NCBI GenBank assembly: GCA_049650345.1
Contig: JBARZY010000044.1
Location: forward strand, 78,077-142,076
Source: Glaciecola sp049650345
Lineage (GTDB): Bacteria > Pseudomonadota > Gammaproteobacteria > Enterobacterales > Alteromonadaceae
Direction: 5' to 3'
DNA length: 64,000 nucleotides
Part shown: positions 19,368-28,286 of the stretch, piece after piece
Layout: each line of letters opens with the position of its first letter
How positions within the stretch are numbered: the first letter of the stretch is position 1
Notes under the pieces: generated by a model
The model's database searches: none
What the model saw: the letters and a program-made list of their open reading frames with translations, nothing else
What the model was told of the DNA's origin: nothing
Program-made: the position numbers and the translations under genes

Positions 19368-19397
19368 AAAAGCGCGGCAAGGGTCGCGCTTTTTTTT
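19368..19397 (+). terminator. Intrinsic terminator upstream of purE
   Basis: AAAAGCGCG (19368-19376) pairs with CGCGCTTTT (19385-19393), with an 8-base loop and a T-run to 19397. It ends the amidohydrolase transcript. Confidence 0.85.
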
Positions 19398-19501
19398 GCT
19401 TTCTCGTATAATGCTTGGCTTTTCTGACTGCGTTAAGTTACCAGCCCCGCTATGTATCGCGCTACGCAGTTTGTTTCAGTCATCTCAAAACAGGAATCAC
19501 C

Positions 19502-19987
19502 ATGGCACAAGTAGCTATCGTAATGGGTTCGCAATCAGATTGGCCAACAATGCAAAAAGCAGCATTGATGCTAAAGGAACTGGGTGTGTCATTTAAGGCG
19601 CAGGTAGTATCGGCTCATCGTACGCCTAATTTATTGGTAGACTTTGCTGAGGGCGCTGAAGCGGCCGGTATTAAGGTGATTATTGCAGGCGCCGGTGGTG
19701 CCGCACACTTACCTGGCATGATTGCTGCGCATACTCACTTACCCGTATTTGGTTGTCCGGTGCGTTCTAGCCAACTAAGTGGCCTAGATTCGTTGCTATC
19801 CATTGTACAAATGCCAAAGGGCGTTGCGGTAGGCACATTGGCGATTGGTGAAGCGGGCGCCGCAAATGCAGGTTTGTTAGCTGCTCAGGTTATTGCGCTT
19901 ACTAATGAAGATGTGCGTAGCAACATTATTGCATTTAGACAAAAGCAAACCGAAACCGTGCTGTCTAACCAAACCTTGGAGCTATAA
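19502..19987 (+). CDS. purE: N5-carboxyaminoimidazole ribonucleotide mutase
   Basis: Purine biosynthesis step converting N5-CAIR to CAIR. The class I PurE signatures are MGSQSDWPTMQKA at the N-terminus, VVSAHRTPN, and AGAGGAAHLPGMIAA with the catalytic His region. From ATG 19502 (preceded by CAGGA) the protein has 161 residues, the usual length; the same frame is open upstream to 19415 but that extension has no family support. The stop overlaps the purK start (TAATGA). Confidence 0.97.
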   Translation: MAQVAIVMGSQSDWPTMQKAALMLKELGVSFKAQVVSAHRTPNLLVDFAEGAEAAGIKVIIAGAGGAAHLPGMIAAHTHLPVFGCPVRSSQLSGLDSLLSIVQMPKGVAVGTLAIGEAGAANAGLLAAQVIALTNEDVRSNIIAFRQKQTETVLSNQTLEL

Positions 19988-21129
19988 TGAAAGTACTTGT
20001 ATTGGGATCTGGTCAACTCGCACAAATGATGTACTTAGCCGCGGCGCCTTTGGGTGTTGATGTGATGGCCGTAGACGTTTCTAACAACAGTGTGGTTAAT
20101 CCAGTAAACAAACAAGTGTACGATTACGACATAGAAGCCGCCATTGAAGATGCAGCGGCAATTACCGTAGAGTTTGAGCATATTCCTCAGCCATTACTTG
20201 ATCTGGTTGCGCAAACCGGCAAATTGTATCCCAATGCAACAGCCATCCTAGCGGGTGCTGACAGAGTGCGCGAAAAGCGCTTGCTAACCGAACATGATGT
20301 CAATAACTGTGAGCATAAAATCGTATTGTCTCTAAAAGATTTGGACGGCATTACCGACTTACTAGGCGATAAAATTATTTTTAAAGCAAGTCGAGATGGT
20401 TATGACGGCTATGGTCAATGGCGCTTGCACGACAACAATAGCGTATCGCAGTTAAGCGAAGTATTTGCCAAACTCGATTTAGTCAAAGTACCCTTAGTAG
20501 CAGAGCGCATGTCACAATTTGATCGTGAAATCTCGGTTATTGGTGCGCGCGACCAAAACGGTAATATTGCCTGTTATGAAATAGCCGAAAACCTGCACTA
20601 TCAAGGCCAATTACATGTTTCATTAGCACCCGCAAGCAATTTGAATGACAAGGTAAAAACTCAAGCTGAAGCGCTTTTTACTAAAATAGCCGAAGGACTA
20701 GATTACATTGGCGTATTGGCCGTTGAGCTATTCCAAGTAGGTGATCAACTACTGGTCAATGAAATTGCGCCTCGCGTGCATAACTCAGGCCATTGGACGC
20801 AGCAAGGTGCAGATACCTGCCAATTTGAACAACACATGCGTGCTGTACTCGGCTTTCCCCTTGGCAGTCCAAAAACAAATTCGGTTACGGCAATGGTCAA
20901 TATTATCGGTTGCACTAGTTTTAGTCGCGATTTGATCAGTATTGAAGGCTGTCACTTGCATTGGTATGGCAAAACCTTGCGTGAAAAACGCAAAATGGGA
21001 CACATTAATGTGGTGGCCAATAGCTATCAAGCACTAGGCCACAAGCTTTCTGAGTTACTGCAATATTTGCCAGCAGAGTCGTTTCCGTTATTAGCTGACG
21101 AAGCAAAAAGGTTGCAGCAGTTACCGTAA
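19987..21129 (+). CDS. purK: N5-carboxyaminoimidazole ribonucleotide synthase
   Basis: ATP-grasp enzyme that makes N5-CAIR from AIR, bicarbonate and ATP; works with PurE. N-terminal VLGSGQLAQMMYLAAAPLG binding motif, ATP-grasp segments IIFKASRDGYDGYGQW and VAERMSQFDREISVIGAR, and the metal-binding NEIAPRVHNSGHWT at about residue 258. 380 residues. Translationally coupled to purE by overlapping stop and start. Confidence 0.97.
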   Translation: MKVLVLGSGQLAQMMYLAAAPLGVDVMAVDVSNNSVVNPVNKQVYDYDIEAAIEDAAAITVEFEHIPQPLLDLVAQTGKLYPNATAILAGADRVREKRLLTEHDVNNCEHKIVLSLKDLDGITDLLGDKIIFKASRDGYDGYGQWRLHDNNSVSQLSEVFAKLDLVKVPLVAERMSQFDREISVIGARDQNGNIACYEIAENLHYQGQLHVSLAPASNLNDKVKTQAEALFTKIAEGLDYIGVLAVELFQVGDQLLVNEIAPRVHNSGHWTQQGADTCQFEQHMRAVLGFPLGSPKTNSVTAMVNIIGCTSFSRDLISIEGCHLHWYGKTLREKRKMGHINVVANSYQALGHKLSELLQYLPAESFPLLADEAKRLQQLP

Positions 21130-21186
21130 ACATAATGAATTAAATGTGGTGCAGTGGCATCACCATTAATAAATTAGAAGCTAGAT

Positions 21187-21220
21187 CAAAAGGTGCACGC
21201 GTATAGCTTGCGCCTTTTTT
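21187..21220 (+). terminator. Intrinsic terminator after purK
   Basis: AAAAGGTGCA pairs with TGCGCCTTTT (one G-T wobble), followed by a T-run, about 60 bases after the purK stop. Confidence 0.75.
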
Positions 21221-21273
21221 GTTTTCGCCCTATTGTAGTTGCATCACTCTATTTTTTAACAATGAGACTGTTT

Positions 21274-21756
21274 ATGAAAACGCATTTTATCCGTTCATTA
21301 GTTGTGAGTTGTGTATTAAGTGTGGCGGTGTTACTGCCAATAAAGTCAGCATTAGCGCTTCATCCCCATGACAACATGGCAGCGCACGCCGAAGTACAAG
21401 ATCCATGGGCCCGAGCAACATTCGCCTTAGCCAAGACAGGCGCTGCATATATGACACTCAACAACGTTGATAACCAAACCATTGTACTGAGCAAAGCCAG
21501 TGTGAGTGAAACGCTTGCTAGTATGACTCAGTTGCATACCACCAGCATGCAAGATGGCATGATGCGCATGCAAGAGTTGGTGGGTGGCATAGAAATTGCG
21601 CCACAATCAGGGCTTGAATTTACACCTGGCGGCAAGCATATAATGATTATGGGCTTAACGGGGCCATTAAATGCGGGTGAGTCAATTGATATTACGTTGA
21701 CGTTTTCTGACGACTCGATAAAAACCGTTACTTTCCCAATAAAAGACGCACGATAA
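21274..21756 (+). CDS. Periplasmic copper chaperone PCu(A)C family
   Basis: Small exported copper(I)-binding chaperone thought to deliver copper to cytochrome oxidase. The start at 21274 (MKTHFIRSLVVSC) gives a clean signal peptide ending near SALA and a 160-residue precursor; ATG 21262 and 21193 are longer alternatives. The family metal motif H-x10-M-x21-H-x-M is represented by QLHTTSMQDGMMRMQ and then GGKHIMIMGL, with GGIEIAPQSG between. First of three plus-strand genes with Dps and a PQQ-type dehydrogenase, a grouping that suggests metal or oxidative stress but is not proven to be an operon. Confidence 0.88.
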   Translation: MKTHFIRSLVVSCVLSVAVLLPIKSALALHPHDNMAAHAEVQDPWARATFALAKTGAAYMTLNNVDNQTIVLSKASVSETLASMTQLHTTSMQDGMMRMQELVGGIEIAPQSGLEFTPGGKHIMIMGLTGPLNAGESIDITLTFSDDSIKTVTFPIKDAR

Positions 21757-21787
21757 CTTACCATTATTTTACCATTAGGAGATTACT

Positions 21788-22255
21788 ATGAGCAAAATAG
21801 ACATAGGCATTAATGAAAGCAACCGTGTTGCCGTAGCCGAAGGCTTAAAAAAACTACTCGCCGATTCGTATACATTATATTTGCAAACCCATAACTTTCA
21901 TTGGAATGTAACAGGGCCGCAGTTTAGAGAGCTGCATTTAATGTTTGAAGAACATTACACTGAGTTAGCAATAGCCGTTGATGACATCGCTGAGCGTATC
22001 CGAACCCTAGGCGTAGCTGCGCCGGGTACGTATCGATCTTTTGCCGAACTTAGCAGTATTAAAGAAGTAGATGGCGTGCCCGGTGCACAAGAAATGGTCA
22101 AGCTGTTGATGCAAGGCCATGAGGCGGTAGTGAAAACATGCCGAAGTGCATTAAAATTGGCGCAAGAAGCCGATGACGAATCTACCGCAGCGCTCGTAGG
22201 TGACCGCATGCGTGTACATGAAAAAACCGCATGGATGTTGCGCGCAACACAATAA
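21788..22255 (+). CDS. dps: Dps family DNA-binding ferritin-like protein
   Basis: Ferritin-like iron-storage and DNA-protection protein, 155 residues. The ferroxidase-centre residues sit in the helices QTHNFHWNVTGPQF (His) and LMFEEHYTELAIAVDDIAER (Asp/Glu), which follow the usual Dps order. A TAGGAG ribosome-binding site precedes the ATG. It detoxifies hydrogen peroxide by oxidising iron(II). The N-terminus is short, so the Lys-rich DNA-binding tail of E. coli Dps is reduced. Confidence 0.92.
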   Translation: MSKIDIGINESNRVAVAEGLKKLLADSYTLYLQTHNFHWNVTGPQFRELHLMFEEHYTELAIAVDDIAERIRTLGVAAPGTYRSFAELSSIKEVDGVPGAQEMVKLLMQGHEAVVKTCRSALKLAQEADDESTAALVGDRMRVHEKTAWMLRATQ

Positions 22256-22272
22256 ATTAGACAGGAGATGGC

Positions 22273-23412
22273 ATGAATAGTAAGGCCTTAACGGTAAGTG
22301 TTCTAGTAAGCGCGTTTGCGTTTAGTGCAATGAATAATAGTGTAAACAGCGCCGTTAAACACCATGCGGAGCAATCTAGTACCCATGTGGTGGTGGAAGA
22401 GTTTGCTACCGATTTAGATAATCCATGGGGACTAGTATTTTTACCAAACGGCGAGTTATTAGTAACTCAGCGCTCGGGTGACTTACTTAAGTTATCGGCA
22501 AATGGCGACGTGATAGGTCCGGTTAGCGGGTTACCCAAGGCTGTAGTAAAAGGCCAAGGTGGCATGTTGGGCATCACTATTCATCCTGATTTTGCAAGCA
22601 ACCAAATGGTGTACGTATGCTTAAACGTTGCAGGCGAGGGCGGTGCAGGTAGCGAGGTACATGCAGGTAAGTTAGTCGGTAATACTCTACAAAATGTAAA
22701 ACCGGTGTTTGTTGCGCAACCTAAAGCAGATACGGGCTATCATTTTGGTTGTAGAGTCACCTTTGATAACCAACAACATTTGTTTATTTCTTTAGGCGAT
22801 CGCGGCATTGGTAAAGACCTCGCGCAAGACATTAACCTGCATTACGGTAAAGTGATCAGGGTGAATGCCGATGGCAGCGTGCCAAGTGACAACCCATTTG
22901 TGGGGAAAGATGGTGCCGATGACGTATTCAGTTATGGCCATCGAAATGTTCAGGGCATGACAAGACACCCTGAAACGGGTGATATTTGGACGCATGAGCA
23001 CGGCCCTAAAGGCGGGGATGAAATTAACATACTGGCGGCCGGAAACAATTATGGATGGCCCAAAATTACTTATGGTGTCAATTACAACGGCAGTATTATT
23101 ACCGACAAAACCGCAATGGAAGGTATGCAGCAACCCCTCACCTATTGGGACCCTTCAATCGCGCCAAGTGGTATGACTTTTTATACCGGTGATATGTTTA
23201 AAGAGTGGAAAGGCCATGTGCTTATCGGCTCGCTAAAATTCAGGCATTTACGCCGCGTGGAGTTAGATAGTAATAACAAGGTGGTTGCCCAGCATGAAAT
23301 GTTAGCTGATCGCAATGAACGTATTCGCGACGTGGTGCAAGCCCCTGACGACAGTATTTTTGTAGTGGTAGACGGAGTTGATGGAAAAATTTTACGTCTA
23401 AGCACGCAATAG
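22273..23412 (+). CDS. Exported PQQ-dependent sugar dehydrogenase family protein (YliI/Asd-like)
   Basis: Beta-propeller soluble aldose-sugar dehydrogenase family. The signal peptide (about residues 1-27) is followed by the motif NPWGLVFLPNGELLVTQRSG, GGMLGITIHPDF, GCRVTFDNQQHLFISLGDRG with the catalytic-His region, SYGHRNVQGM, and the THEHGPKGGDEINIL segment typical of the family. 379 residues. AGGAGA lies before the ATG. It would act in the periplasm using PQQ; no PQQ biosynthesis genes are in the window, so cofactor supply is not shown. Confidence 0.88.
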   Translation: MNSKALTVSVLVSAFAFSAMNNSVNSAVKHHAEQSSTHVVVEEFATDLDNPWGLVFLPNGELLVTQRSGDLLKLSANGDVIGPVSGLPKAVVKGQGGMLGITIHPDFASNQMVYVCLNVAGEGGAGSEVHAGKLVGNTLQNVKPVFVAQPKADTGYHFGCRVTFDNQQHLFISLGDRGIGKDLAQDINLHYGKVIRVNADGSVPSDNPFVGKDGADDVFSYGHRNVQGMTRHPETGDIWTHEHGPKGGDEINILAAGNNYGWPKITYGVNYNGSIITDKTAMEGMQQPLTYWDPSIAPSGMTFYTGDMFKEWKGHVLIGSLKFRHLRRVELDSNNKVVAQHEMLADRNERIRDVVQAPDDSIFVVVDGVDGKILRLSTQ

Positions 23413-23433
23413 TATTCGCATCGCATGTACGTT

Positions 23434-23463
23434 AAGCCTGCTTACTAAAGCAGGCTTTTTTAT
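23434..23463. terminator. Bidirectional terminator
   Basis: AAGCCTGCTT (23434-23443) pairs with AAGCAGGCTT (23448-23457), with an ACTA loop and a T-run on the plus strand, between the dehydrogenase gene and the convergent Mpo1-like gene. Confidence 0.88.
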
Positions 23464-23795
23464 TTGATGCTAGAGGACTCGGTATTGTTAATGCTTATGT
23501 TGCCCAGCAAGATATCTTTAAACATCACCCAGTCGCCCATTAAGCTATAAAACGGATATGAAAACGTAGCGGGCCTGTTGTGTTCGTAAAAGAAGTGACC
23601 CATCCAGGCAAAGCCATAACCAATAAGAGGCACTAACCATAAAAACACTAAGGCGCCGCTGAAAACAACATAGCCAATAACCGCTAATACCAACCACGAA
23701 CCAATAAAATGCAACAAGCGGCAAGTAGGGTTTTGATGTTCACTTAAGTAATATGGATAAAACGCTGCAAAACTTGTGAATTTCTGCTCTAACAT
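23460..23795 (-). CDS. Mpo1-like (DUF962) membrane protein
   Basis: Small four-helix integral membrane protein of the YGL010w/Mpo1 family, whose yeast member is an iron-dependent dioxygenase in 2-hydroxy fatty acid breakdown. Visible family features are FYPYYLSEHQNPTCRLLHFIG and GHFFYEHNRPATF, containing the conserved histidines, with hydrophobic segments between. The ATG at 23793-23795 has TTAGGG ahead of it and gives 111 residues; a TTG at 23810 would add five. The bacterial function is not established. Confidence 0.8.
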   Translation of the reverse strand: MLEQKFTSFAAFYPYYLSEHQNPTCRLLHFIGSWLVLAVIGYVVFSGALVFLWLVPLIGYGFAWMGHFFYEHNRPATFSYPFYSLMGDWVMFKDILLGNISINNTESSSIK

Positions 23796-23924
23796 ATACT
23801 GCCCTAACAAAGATAATATTTTTACAATATGTTAACACATTTAATAAAACCTCTGGTAGCTATTGCAAATCAATTTGTTATCACCATACTTTATGCATGA
23901 CTTTGTGCACTAACTGAATATCAT

Positions 23925-24773
23925 ATGAATCAAAATATTATCTCGCTTAACCTTGAAAATTTTCGTCCAGTAATGGTTGATGAATCAGCCAAAAAACTGG
24001 TAGTTGTATATTTTTGGGCGCCTTGGGACGAAGCATCAGTGGCCCAACTTGACGTTATCCAAACGTTTGCAGGTCAGTACCCTGATGCATTATTACTTGC
24101 CACAGTAAACTGCGATGAACAGCAAGAAATTGTTGGTCAGTTTGGCGTACGCGGCTTACCCACCACCATGTTGGTTAAAGATGGGCAACCGGTGGACGGG
24201 TTTACCGGCGCACAAGACAGCGCGCAATTGGAACAAACCTTTGCTAACTATTTACCCAAGCCAGAACAATTGTTGTTTGAACAAGCACAAGCGTGTATTG
24301 CCAGCAACGATTATCAACAAGCTTTTGGCTTACTTAAGCAAGCTTACGACATCAGTCAAGATCAAGCACACATTACCCTAGCCTTCGCCGATGCCAGTAT
24401 AGAAACGGGTAATCTTGAGCAAGCGAAAACCCTCATAGGCACAATAGGATTGGCTGACCAACACGCTGACTATCACGCCGTGTTAGGTAAAATAGAGCTT
24501 GCAGAAAAAGCGTCTGAGTCGCCTGAATTACTCGAGTTACAAAACAAGTACAATGCAGATCCAAGCAATCTTGATATTGCTATTGAACTAGCCATTGCCT
24601 TGCAACAAGCACATAAGGCTGATGAAGCGTTAGCTTTAATGTTTACGGTGGTAAAAACTGACATTAACTATGGTGATGCTAAAAAGAGCATGCTGGATAT
24701 GATAAATGCTTTACCTGACGGTGATGCGCTTAAGTCACAGTATCGTCGTAAAATATATAGTTTGTTGTATTAG
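23925..24773 (+). CDS. cnoX: CnoX/YbbN-type thioredoxin-fold co-chaperone with TPR region
   Basis: N-terminal thioredoxin-like domain (residues 1-110) followed by a tetratricopeptide-like helical region (about 115-282), the architecture of E. coli CnoX (YbbN), which holds unfolding proteins and hands them to GroEL or DnaK during oxidative stress. The active-site loop reads YFWAPWDEASVAQ: no cysteine is left where thioredoxin has CGPC and E. coli has SQHC, so it cannot do thiol chemistry at this site. The cis-proline segment GVRGLPTTMLVKDG is intact. 282 residues. Monocistronic, with its own terminator. Confidence 0.85.
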   Translation: MNQNIISLNLENFRPVMVDESAKKLVVVYFWAPWDEASVAQLDVIQTFAGQYPDALLLATVNCDEQQEIVGQFGVRGLPTTMLVKDGQPVDGFTGAQDSAQLEQTFANYLPKPEQLLFEQAQACIASNDYQQAFGLLKQAYDISQDQAHITLAFADASIETGNLEQAKTLIGTIGLADQHADYHAVLGKIELAEKASESPELLELQNKYNADPSNLDIAIELAIALQQAHKADEALALMFTVVKTDINYGDAKKSMLDMINALPDGDALKSQYRRKIYSLLY

Positions 24774-24854
24774 TTTCAGTATTTTGGCGGCTAAAGTTTC
24801 GGACTAGCCGCTGGTATTTACCCTGCAAATTATTGTTATTGCTAAGCAAAGCAT

Positions 24855-24904
24855 AAAAACCCGACAATTGGTCGATTTTGTGGTCAACAAGCGGGTTTTT
24901 TTTT
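24855..24904 (+). terminator. Probable terminator between cnoX and purA
   Basis: AAAAACCCG (24855-24863) pairs with CGGGTTTTT (24892-24900), followed by Ts. The loop is long (28 bases), so it is weaker than the others. A small 7-bp hairpin (24787-24811) precedes it. Confidence 0.6.
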
Positions 24905-24942
24905 GCTAAAATCGCGGCCTAATTTATTTACAGTTTTTATTC

Positions 24943-26241
24943 ATGGCTAAAAATGTTGTAGTACTCGGCACTCAATGGGGTGACGAAGGAAAAGGAAAAG
25001 TGGTTGACTTGCTTACAGAGCGAGTTTCTTATGTAGTTCGATATCAAGGCGGCCACAATGCAGGGCACACTTTGGTAATTGATGGCGAAAAAACCGTGTT
25101 GCACTTAATCCCATCGGGCATTTTACGTAACAACGTAACTTGCGTAATTGGTAACGGTGTGGTGTTAAGCCCAGAAGCCTTACTGACTGAAATGAAAATG
25201 TTGGAAGACAAAGGCGTCCCTGTTACTCAACGCTTGAAAATCAGCGAAGCCTGCCCGCTTATTCTACCTTTTCATATAGCACTTGATGTAGCGCGTGAAA
25301 CTGCACGTGGAAACAAAGCAATTGGTACTACAGGCCGCGGTATTGGTCCTGCTTATGAAGATAAAGTTTCTCGTCGTGGTTTGCGTGTGGGCGATTTATT
25401 TAACCCCGAGCTATTCGCGCTTAAGCTAAAAGAAGTGATGGAATATCATAACTTCATGTTAACCGAATACTACAAAGCCGACGCTCTTGATTTTGACACC
25501 GTGCTTGCCGACGCGTTAGACGTAGCCGATTTATTAAAATCGATGGTTGTCGACGTGACCGACTTGTTAGAGCAAGCTCGTGTAGCTGGCGACCCTATTA
25601 TGTTTGAAGGCGCGCAAGGCACATTACTTGACATTGATCACGGTACATACCCGTATGTAACCTCGTCTAATACCACCGTTGGTGGTGTTGCTACCGGTGC
25701 AGGTTTTGGCCCACTTAATATTGACTATGTATTAGGTATTGTAAAAGCTTACACCACTCGAGTAGGATCAGGTCCTTTCCCAACCGAACTAGATTGTGAA
25801 GTTGGACAACACCTTGGCGTAAAAGGCCATGAGTTTGGGGCAACCACTGGGCGCAAGCGTAGAACAGGCTGGTTCGATGCAGTCGCCATGAAACGCGCCG
25901 TTCAGCTAAATTCGATTACTGGTTTTTGTTTGACCAAGCTTGATGTGTTAGACGGTCTAGAGACCTTGCGCATTTGTGTAGGTTACAAAGACGAACAGGG
26001 CAATGTGAGTACAATACCACCACTTGCCGCGGAAGGTTATGAAGCGGTAACGCCTGTATATGAAGACATGCCTGGTTGGTCTGAAAATACGTTTGGTGTG
26101 ACTACCCTAGAAGGTTTACCAGCAGCCGCAAAAGCCTATATTAAACGCATTGAGGGCCTAACTGGCGTGCCAGTTGATATTATTTCTACAGGCCCTGATC
26201 GCGCTCATACTATGGTACTTCGCGACCCATATAGCGTATAA
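24943..26241 (+). CDS. purA: Adenylosuccinate synthetase
   Basis: Joins IMP and aspartate using GTP in AMP synthesis. N-terminal GTP-binding motif GTQWGDEGKGKVVDLL, catalytic-His loop GGHNAGHT, the segment GTTGRGIGPAYEDK, the switch region TTGRKRRTGWFD and the C-terminal STGPDRAHTMVL. 432 residues, as in E. coli. Monocistronic, ending with a strong terminator; the nsrR-rnr-rlmB genes that follow it in E. coli lie elsewhere (rnr-rlmB at 46-49 kb). Confidence 0.98.
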   Translation: MAKNVVVLGTQWGDEGKGKVVDLLTERVSYVVRYQGGHNAGHTLVIDGEKTVLHLIPSGILRNNVTCVIGNGVVLSPEALLTEMKMLEDKGVPVTQRLKISEACPLILPFHIALDVARETARGNKAIGTTGRGIGPAYEDKVSRRGLRVGDLFNPELFALKLKEVMEYHNFMLTEYYKADALDFDTVLADALDVADLLKSMVVDVTDLLEQARVAGDPIMFEGAQGTLLDIDHGTYPYVTSSNTTVGGVATGAGFGPLNIDYVLGIVKAYTTRVGSGPFPTELDCEVGQHLGVKGHEFGATTGRKRRTGWFDAVAMKRAVQLNSITGFCLTKLDVLDGLETLRICVGYKDEQGNVSTIPPLAAEGYEAVTPVYEDMPGWSENTFGVTTLEGLPAAAKAYIKRIEGLTGVPVDIISTGPDRAHTMVLRDPYSV

Positions 26242-26268
26242 GCCTACTCGCAAATTTTGTGCATATTG

Positions 26269-26300
26269 GCGCTAGCATCTTATGATGCTAGCGCTTTTTT
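26269..26300 (+). terminator. Strong intrinsic terminator of purA
   Basis: An 11-bp perfect stem (26269-26279 with 26284-26294), a TTAT loop and six Ts. Confidence 0.92.
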
Positions 26301-26383
26301 ATGACTTGTTTCTTCTTGTACCATAGTCGCCAATTACGCATAATTCTGCTAACCTGATGGTATTGAAATGTGGAGAAATTAAC

Positions 26384-27823
26384 ATGACGCAAACGGTAGC
26401 CCCGGTAATTAAACTACAAGATACCACTGTCAATATTGATGAAGCTGAATTTGCCAATATTACTGCGCTAAAAACTAAGCTCGATGATTACTTCGCTTCT
26501 GGCGCCACGCAATCTATTAGCTGGCGTAAGCGTCAGCTCAACGCATTTTTAAAACTCCTACAGCAAGAGGAAAAAGCGATTTGCGAAGCGCTGCATCAAG
26601 ATTTACATAAATCAACTGAAGAAGCTTACATTACCGAAGTTGGTTACCTTATTAAAGATGTCCGTTTTTTACTTAAACACCTTGAAAAATGGGCTAAGCC
26701 TATTTCAAAAAGTACGCCTTTGCTTGCTATGCCAGCAAAAAGCTATTTAAAACCCGAGCCGTTGGGCACGTGCTTGGTAATAGGGGCATGGAACTATCCG
26801 TTTCAACTATCACTAAGCCCGATGTTGGCAGCCATTAGCGCAGGTAACTGCGTTATTGTGAAACCCTCTGAGTTAGCGCCAGCAACATCTACTTTAATTG
26901 CACGGCTGTTACCAAAATATCTAGATATGAACGCCATTGCGGTAGTTGAGGGCGGTAAAGAGCCCACTACGGCACTATTGAGTCTACCTTTTGATAAATG
27001 TTTTTACACCGGTGGTGAGCAGGTAGGTAAAATAGTGATGTCGGCAGCCGCCAAACACCTTACGCCAGTGACCTTAGAACTGGGCGGTAAAAGCCCTTGT
27101 ATTATTGATAAAAACATTGATTTAGAGGTGGCACTGAGTCGTATGGTGTGGGGAAAACTTATGAATGCGGGGCAAACCTGCATCGCCCCCGACTACTTAC
27201 TCGTGCATCATAGTAATCTTGATAATGTGGTAGAAGCCCTTAAAAAGGTAATCGTAAAGCAATACAAAAAGGATCCACAACAAAATCGTTTTTATGGCCG
27301 CATTATCAACCAACGTCATTGCGCGCGCTTGGCCAGTTATTTAGAAGACCAAAATGTGGTGTTTGGTGGCAAAGTAGATATAGAAAACAAATATATCTCG
27401 CCTACCATAGTGGTTAATCCCGACGTAAATAGCCCGCTGATGCAAGAAGAAATATTTGGTCCAATTATTCCAATTGTTAGCTTTAGCGGTCGCAGTGATA
27501 TGTTTACTTTTATTAATAAGCGGGCGAAGCCTCTCGCGGCTTATGTATTTACCAATGATAAAGAGTTTGAACAAAAATGTGTAGAGCGCATTAGCGCGGG
27601 CTCAATGTGTATTAATGACACCGCTATGTTTATGCTCAATCCTGAGCTTCCATTTGGCGGCGTTGGGGTAAGTGGTATGGGTCGTTATCATGGCAAATAC
27701 GGTTTTGATACTTTTTCTCATCAAAAGTCGGTACTGCGCCGCAGTTTTAGTTTAGAAAACAGCCTTCGTTACATGCCACTGAATACAATTAAGATGTGGT
27801 GCTTAAAACGGTTTATCAAATGA
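26384..27823 (+). CDS. Aldehyde dehydrogenase, class 3/coniferyl-aldehyde type
   Basis: NAD(P)-dependent oxidation of an aldehyde to the acid. The Rossmann segment is IGAWNYPFQL, the general-base Glu lies in TLELGGKSPCI and the catalytic Cys in NAGQTCIAPDY. ELPFGGVGVSGMGRYHG at the C-terminus is typical of class 3 enzymes acting on medium or long-chain and aromatic aldehydes. The ATG at 26384 has TGGAGA at optimal distance, giving 479 residues; an upstream in-frame ATG at 26357 is less likely. The stop overlaps the start of the VOC gene (ATGA). Confidence 0.9.
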   Translation: MTQTVAPVIKLQDTTVNIDEAEFANITALKTKLDDYFASGATQSISWRKRQLNAFLKLLQQEEKAICEALHQDLHKSTEEAYITEVGYLIKDVRFLLKHLEKWAKPISKSTPLLAMPAKSYLKPEPLGTCLVIGAWNYPFQLSLSPMLAAISAGNCVIVKPSELAPATSTLIARLLPKYLDMNAIAVVEGGKEPTTALLSLPFDKCFYTGGEQVGKIVMSAAAKHLTPVTLELGGKSPCIIDKNIDLEVALSRMVWGKLMNAGQTCIAPDYLLVHHSNLDNVVEALKKVIVKQYKKDPQQNRFYGRIINQRHCARLASYLEDQNVVFGGKVDIENKYISPTIVVNPDVNSPLMQEEIFGPIIPIVSFSGRSDMFTFINKRAKPLAAYVFTNDKEFEQKCVERISAGSMCINDTAMFMLNPELPFGGVGVSGMGRYHGKYGFDTFSHQKSVLRRSFSLENSLRYMPLNTIKMWCLKRFIK

Positions 27824-28245
27824 CTTCAGCAATTATGCCATTTCATCTGGCCATCCCTGTTAATTGCTTAACTCAAGCGCGGCAATTTTATGGCACGGTC
27901 TTAGCTTGTGAGCAAGGGCGCAGCAGTCAACAATGGGTTGATTGGAATTTTTTCGGCCACCAGTTAGTCACGCACCTTGTAGAAACTATGCCACCAAGTG
28001 TAAACCCGAATACGGTTGATAACAAATCGGTGCCGGTGCCACACTTTGGTGTGGTCCTTGCAAAGTCTGATTGGGAAGCCACTGCGCAAAAGCTTCAGCA
28101 GCATAATATAGACTTTGTGATTGCACCGTATATTCGCTTTAAAGGTAAAGCTGGCGAACAGGGTACATTTTTTATTTATGATCCCGCCGGCAACGCGCTA
28201 GAGTTTAAATACTTCAATAATATGGATTCGTTATTTGCCCAATAG
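27820..28245 (+). CDS. VOC (glyoxalase/dioxygenase) superfamily protein
   Basis: A 141-residue vicinal-oxygen-chelate fold protein. Candidate metal ligands are the His in MPFHLAIPV, the His in VPVPHFGVVL and the Glu in PAGNALEFKYF, the usual spacing for the family. The start at 27820 overlaps the aldehyde dehydrogenase stop by four bases (ATGA), so the two are coupled and may act on the same compound. The sequence does not tell whether it is a lyase, isomerase, dioxygenase or resistance protein. Confidence 0.82.
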   Translation: MTSAIMPFHLAIPVNCLTQARQFYGTVLACEQGRSSQQWVDWNFFGHQLVTHLVETMPPSVNPNTVDNKSVPVPHFGVVLAKSDWEATAQKLQQHNIDFVIAPYIRFKGKAGEQGTFFIYDPAGNALEFKYFNNMDSLFAQ

Positions 28246-28286
28246 GTCGTTCAGTATCTTAATCACAATTGCAGTAAGCGGTATGC

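Noticed and set aside
19354..19596. Open frame of 80 codons overlapping the purE start
   Set aside because: It runs through the intrinsic terminator and into purE in another frame; no family features.
21274..23412. Copper chaperone, Dps and PQQ-type dehydrogenase as one functional system
   Set aside because: Gaps are short and orientation is shared, but the three families have no established joint pathway; reported only as neighbours.
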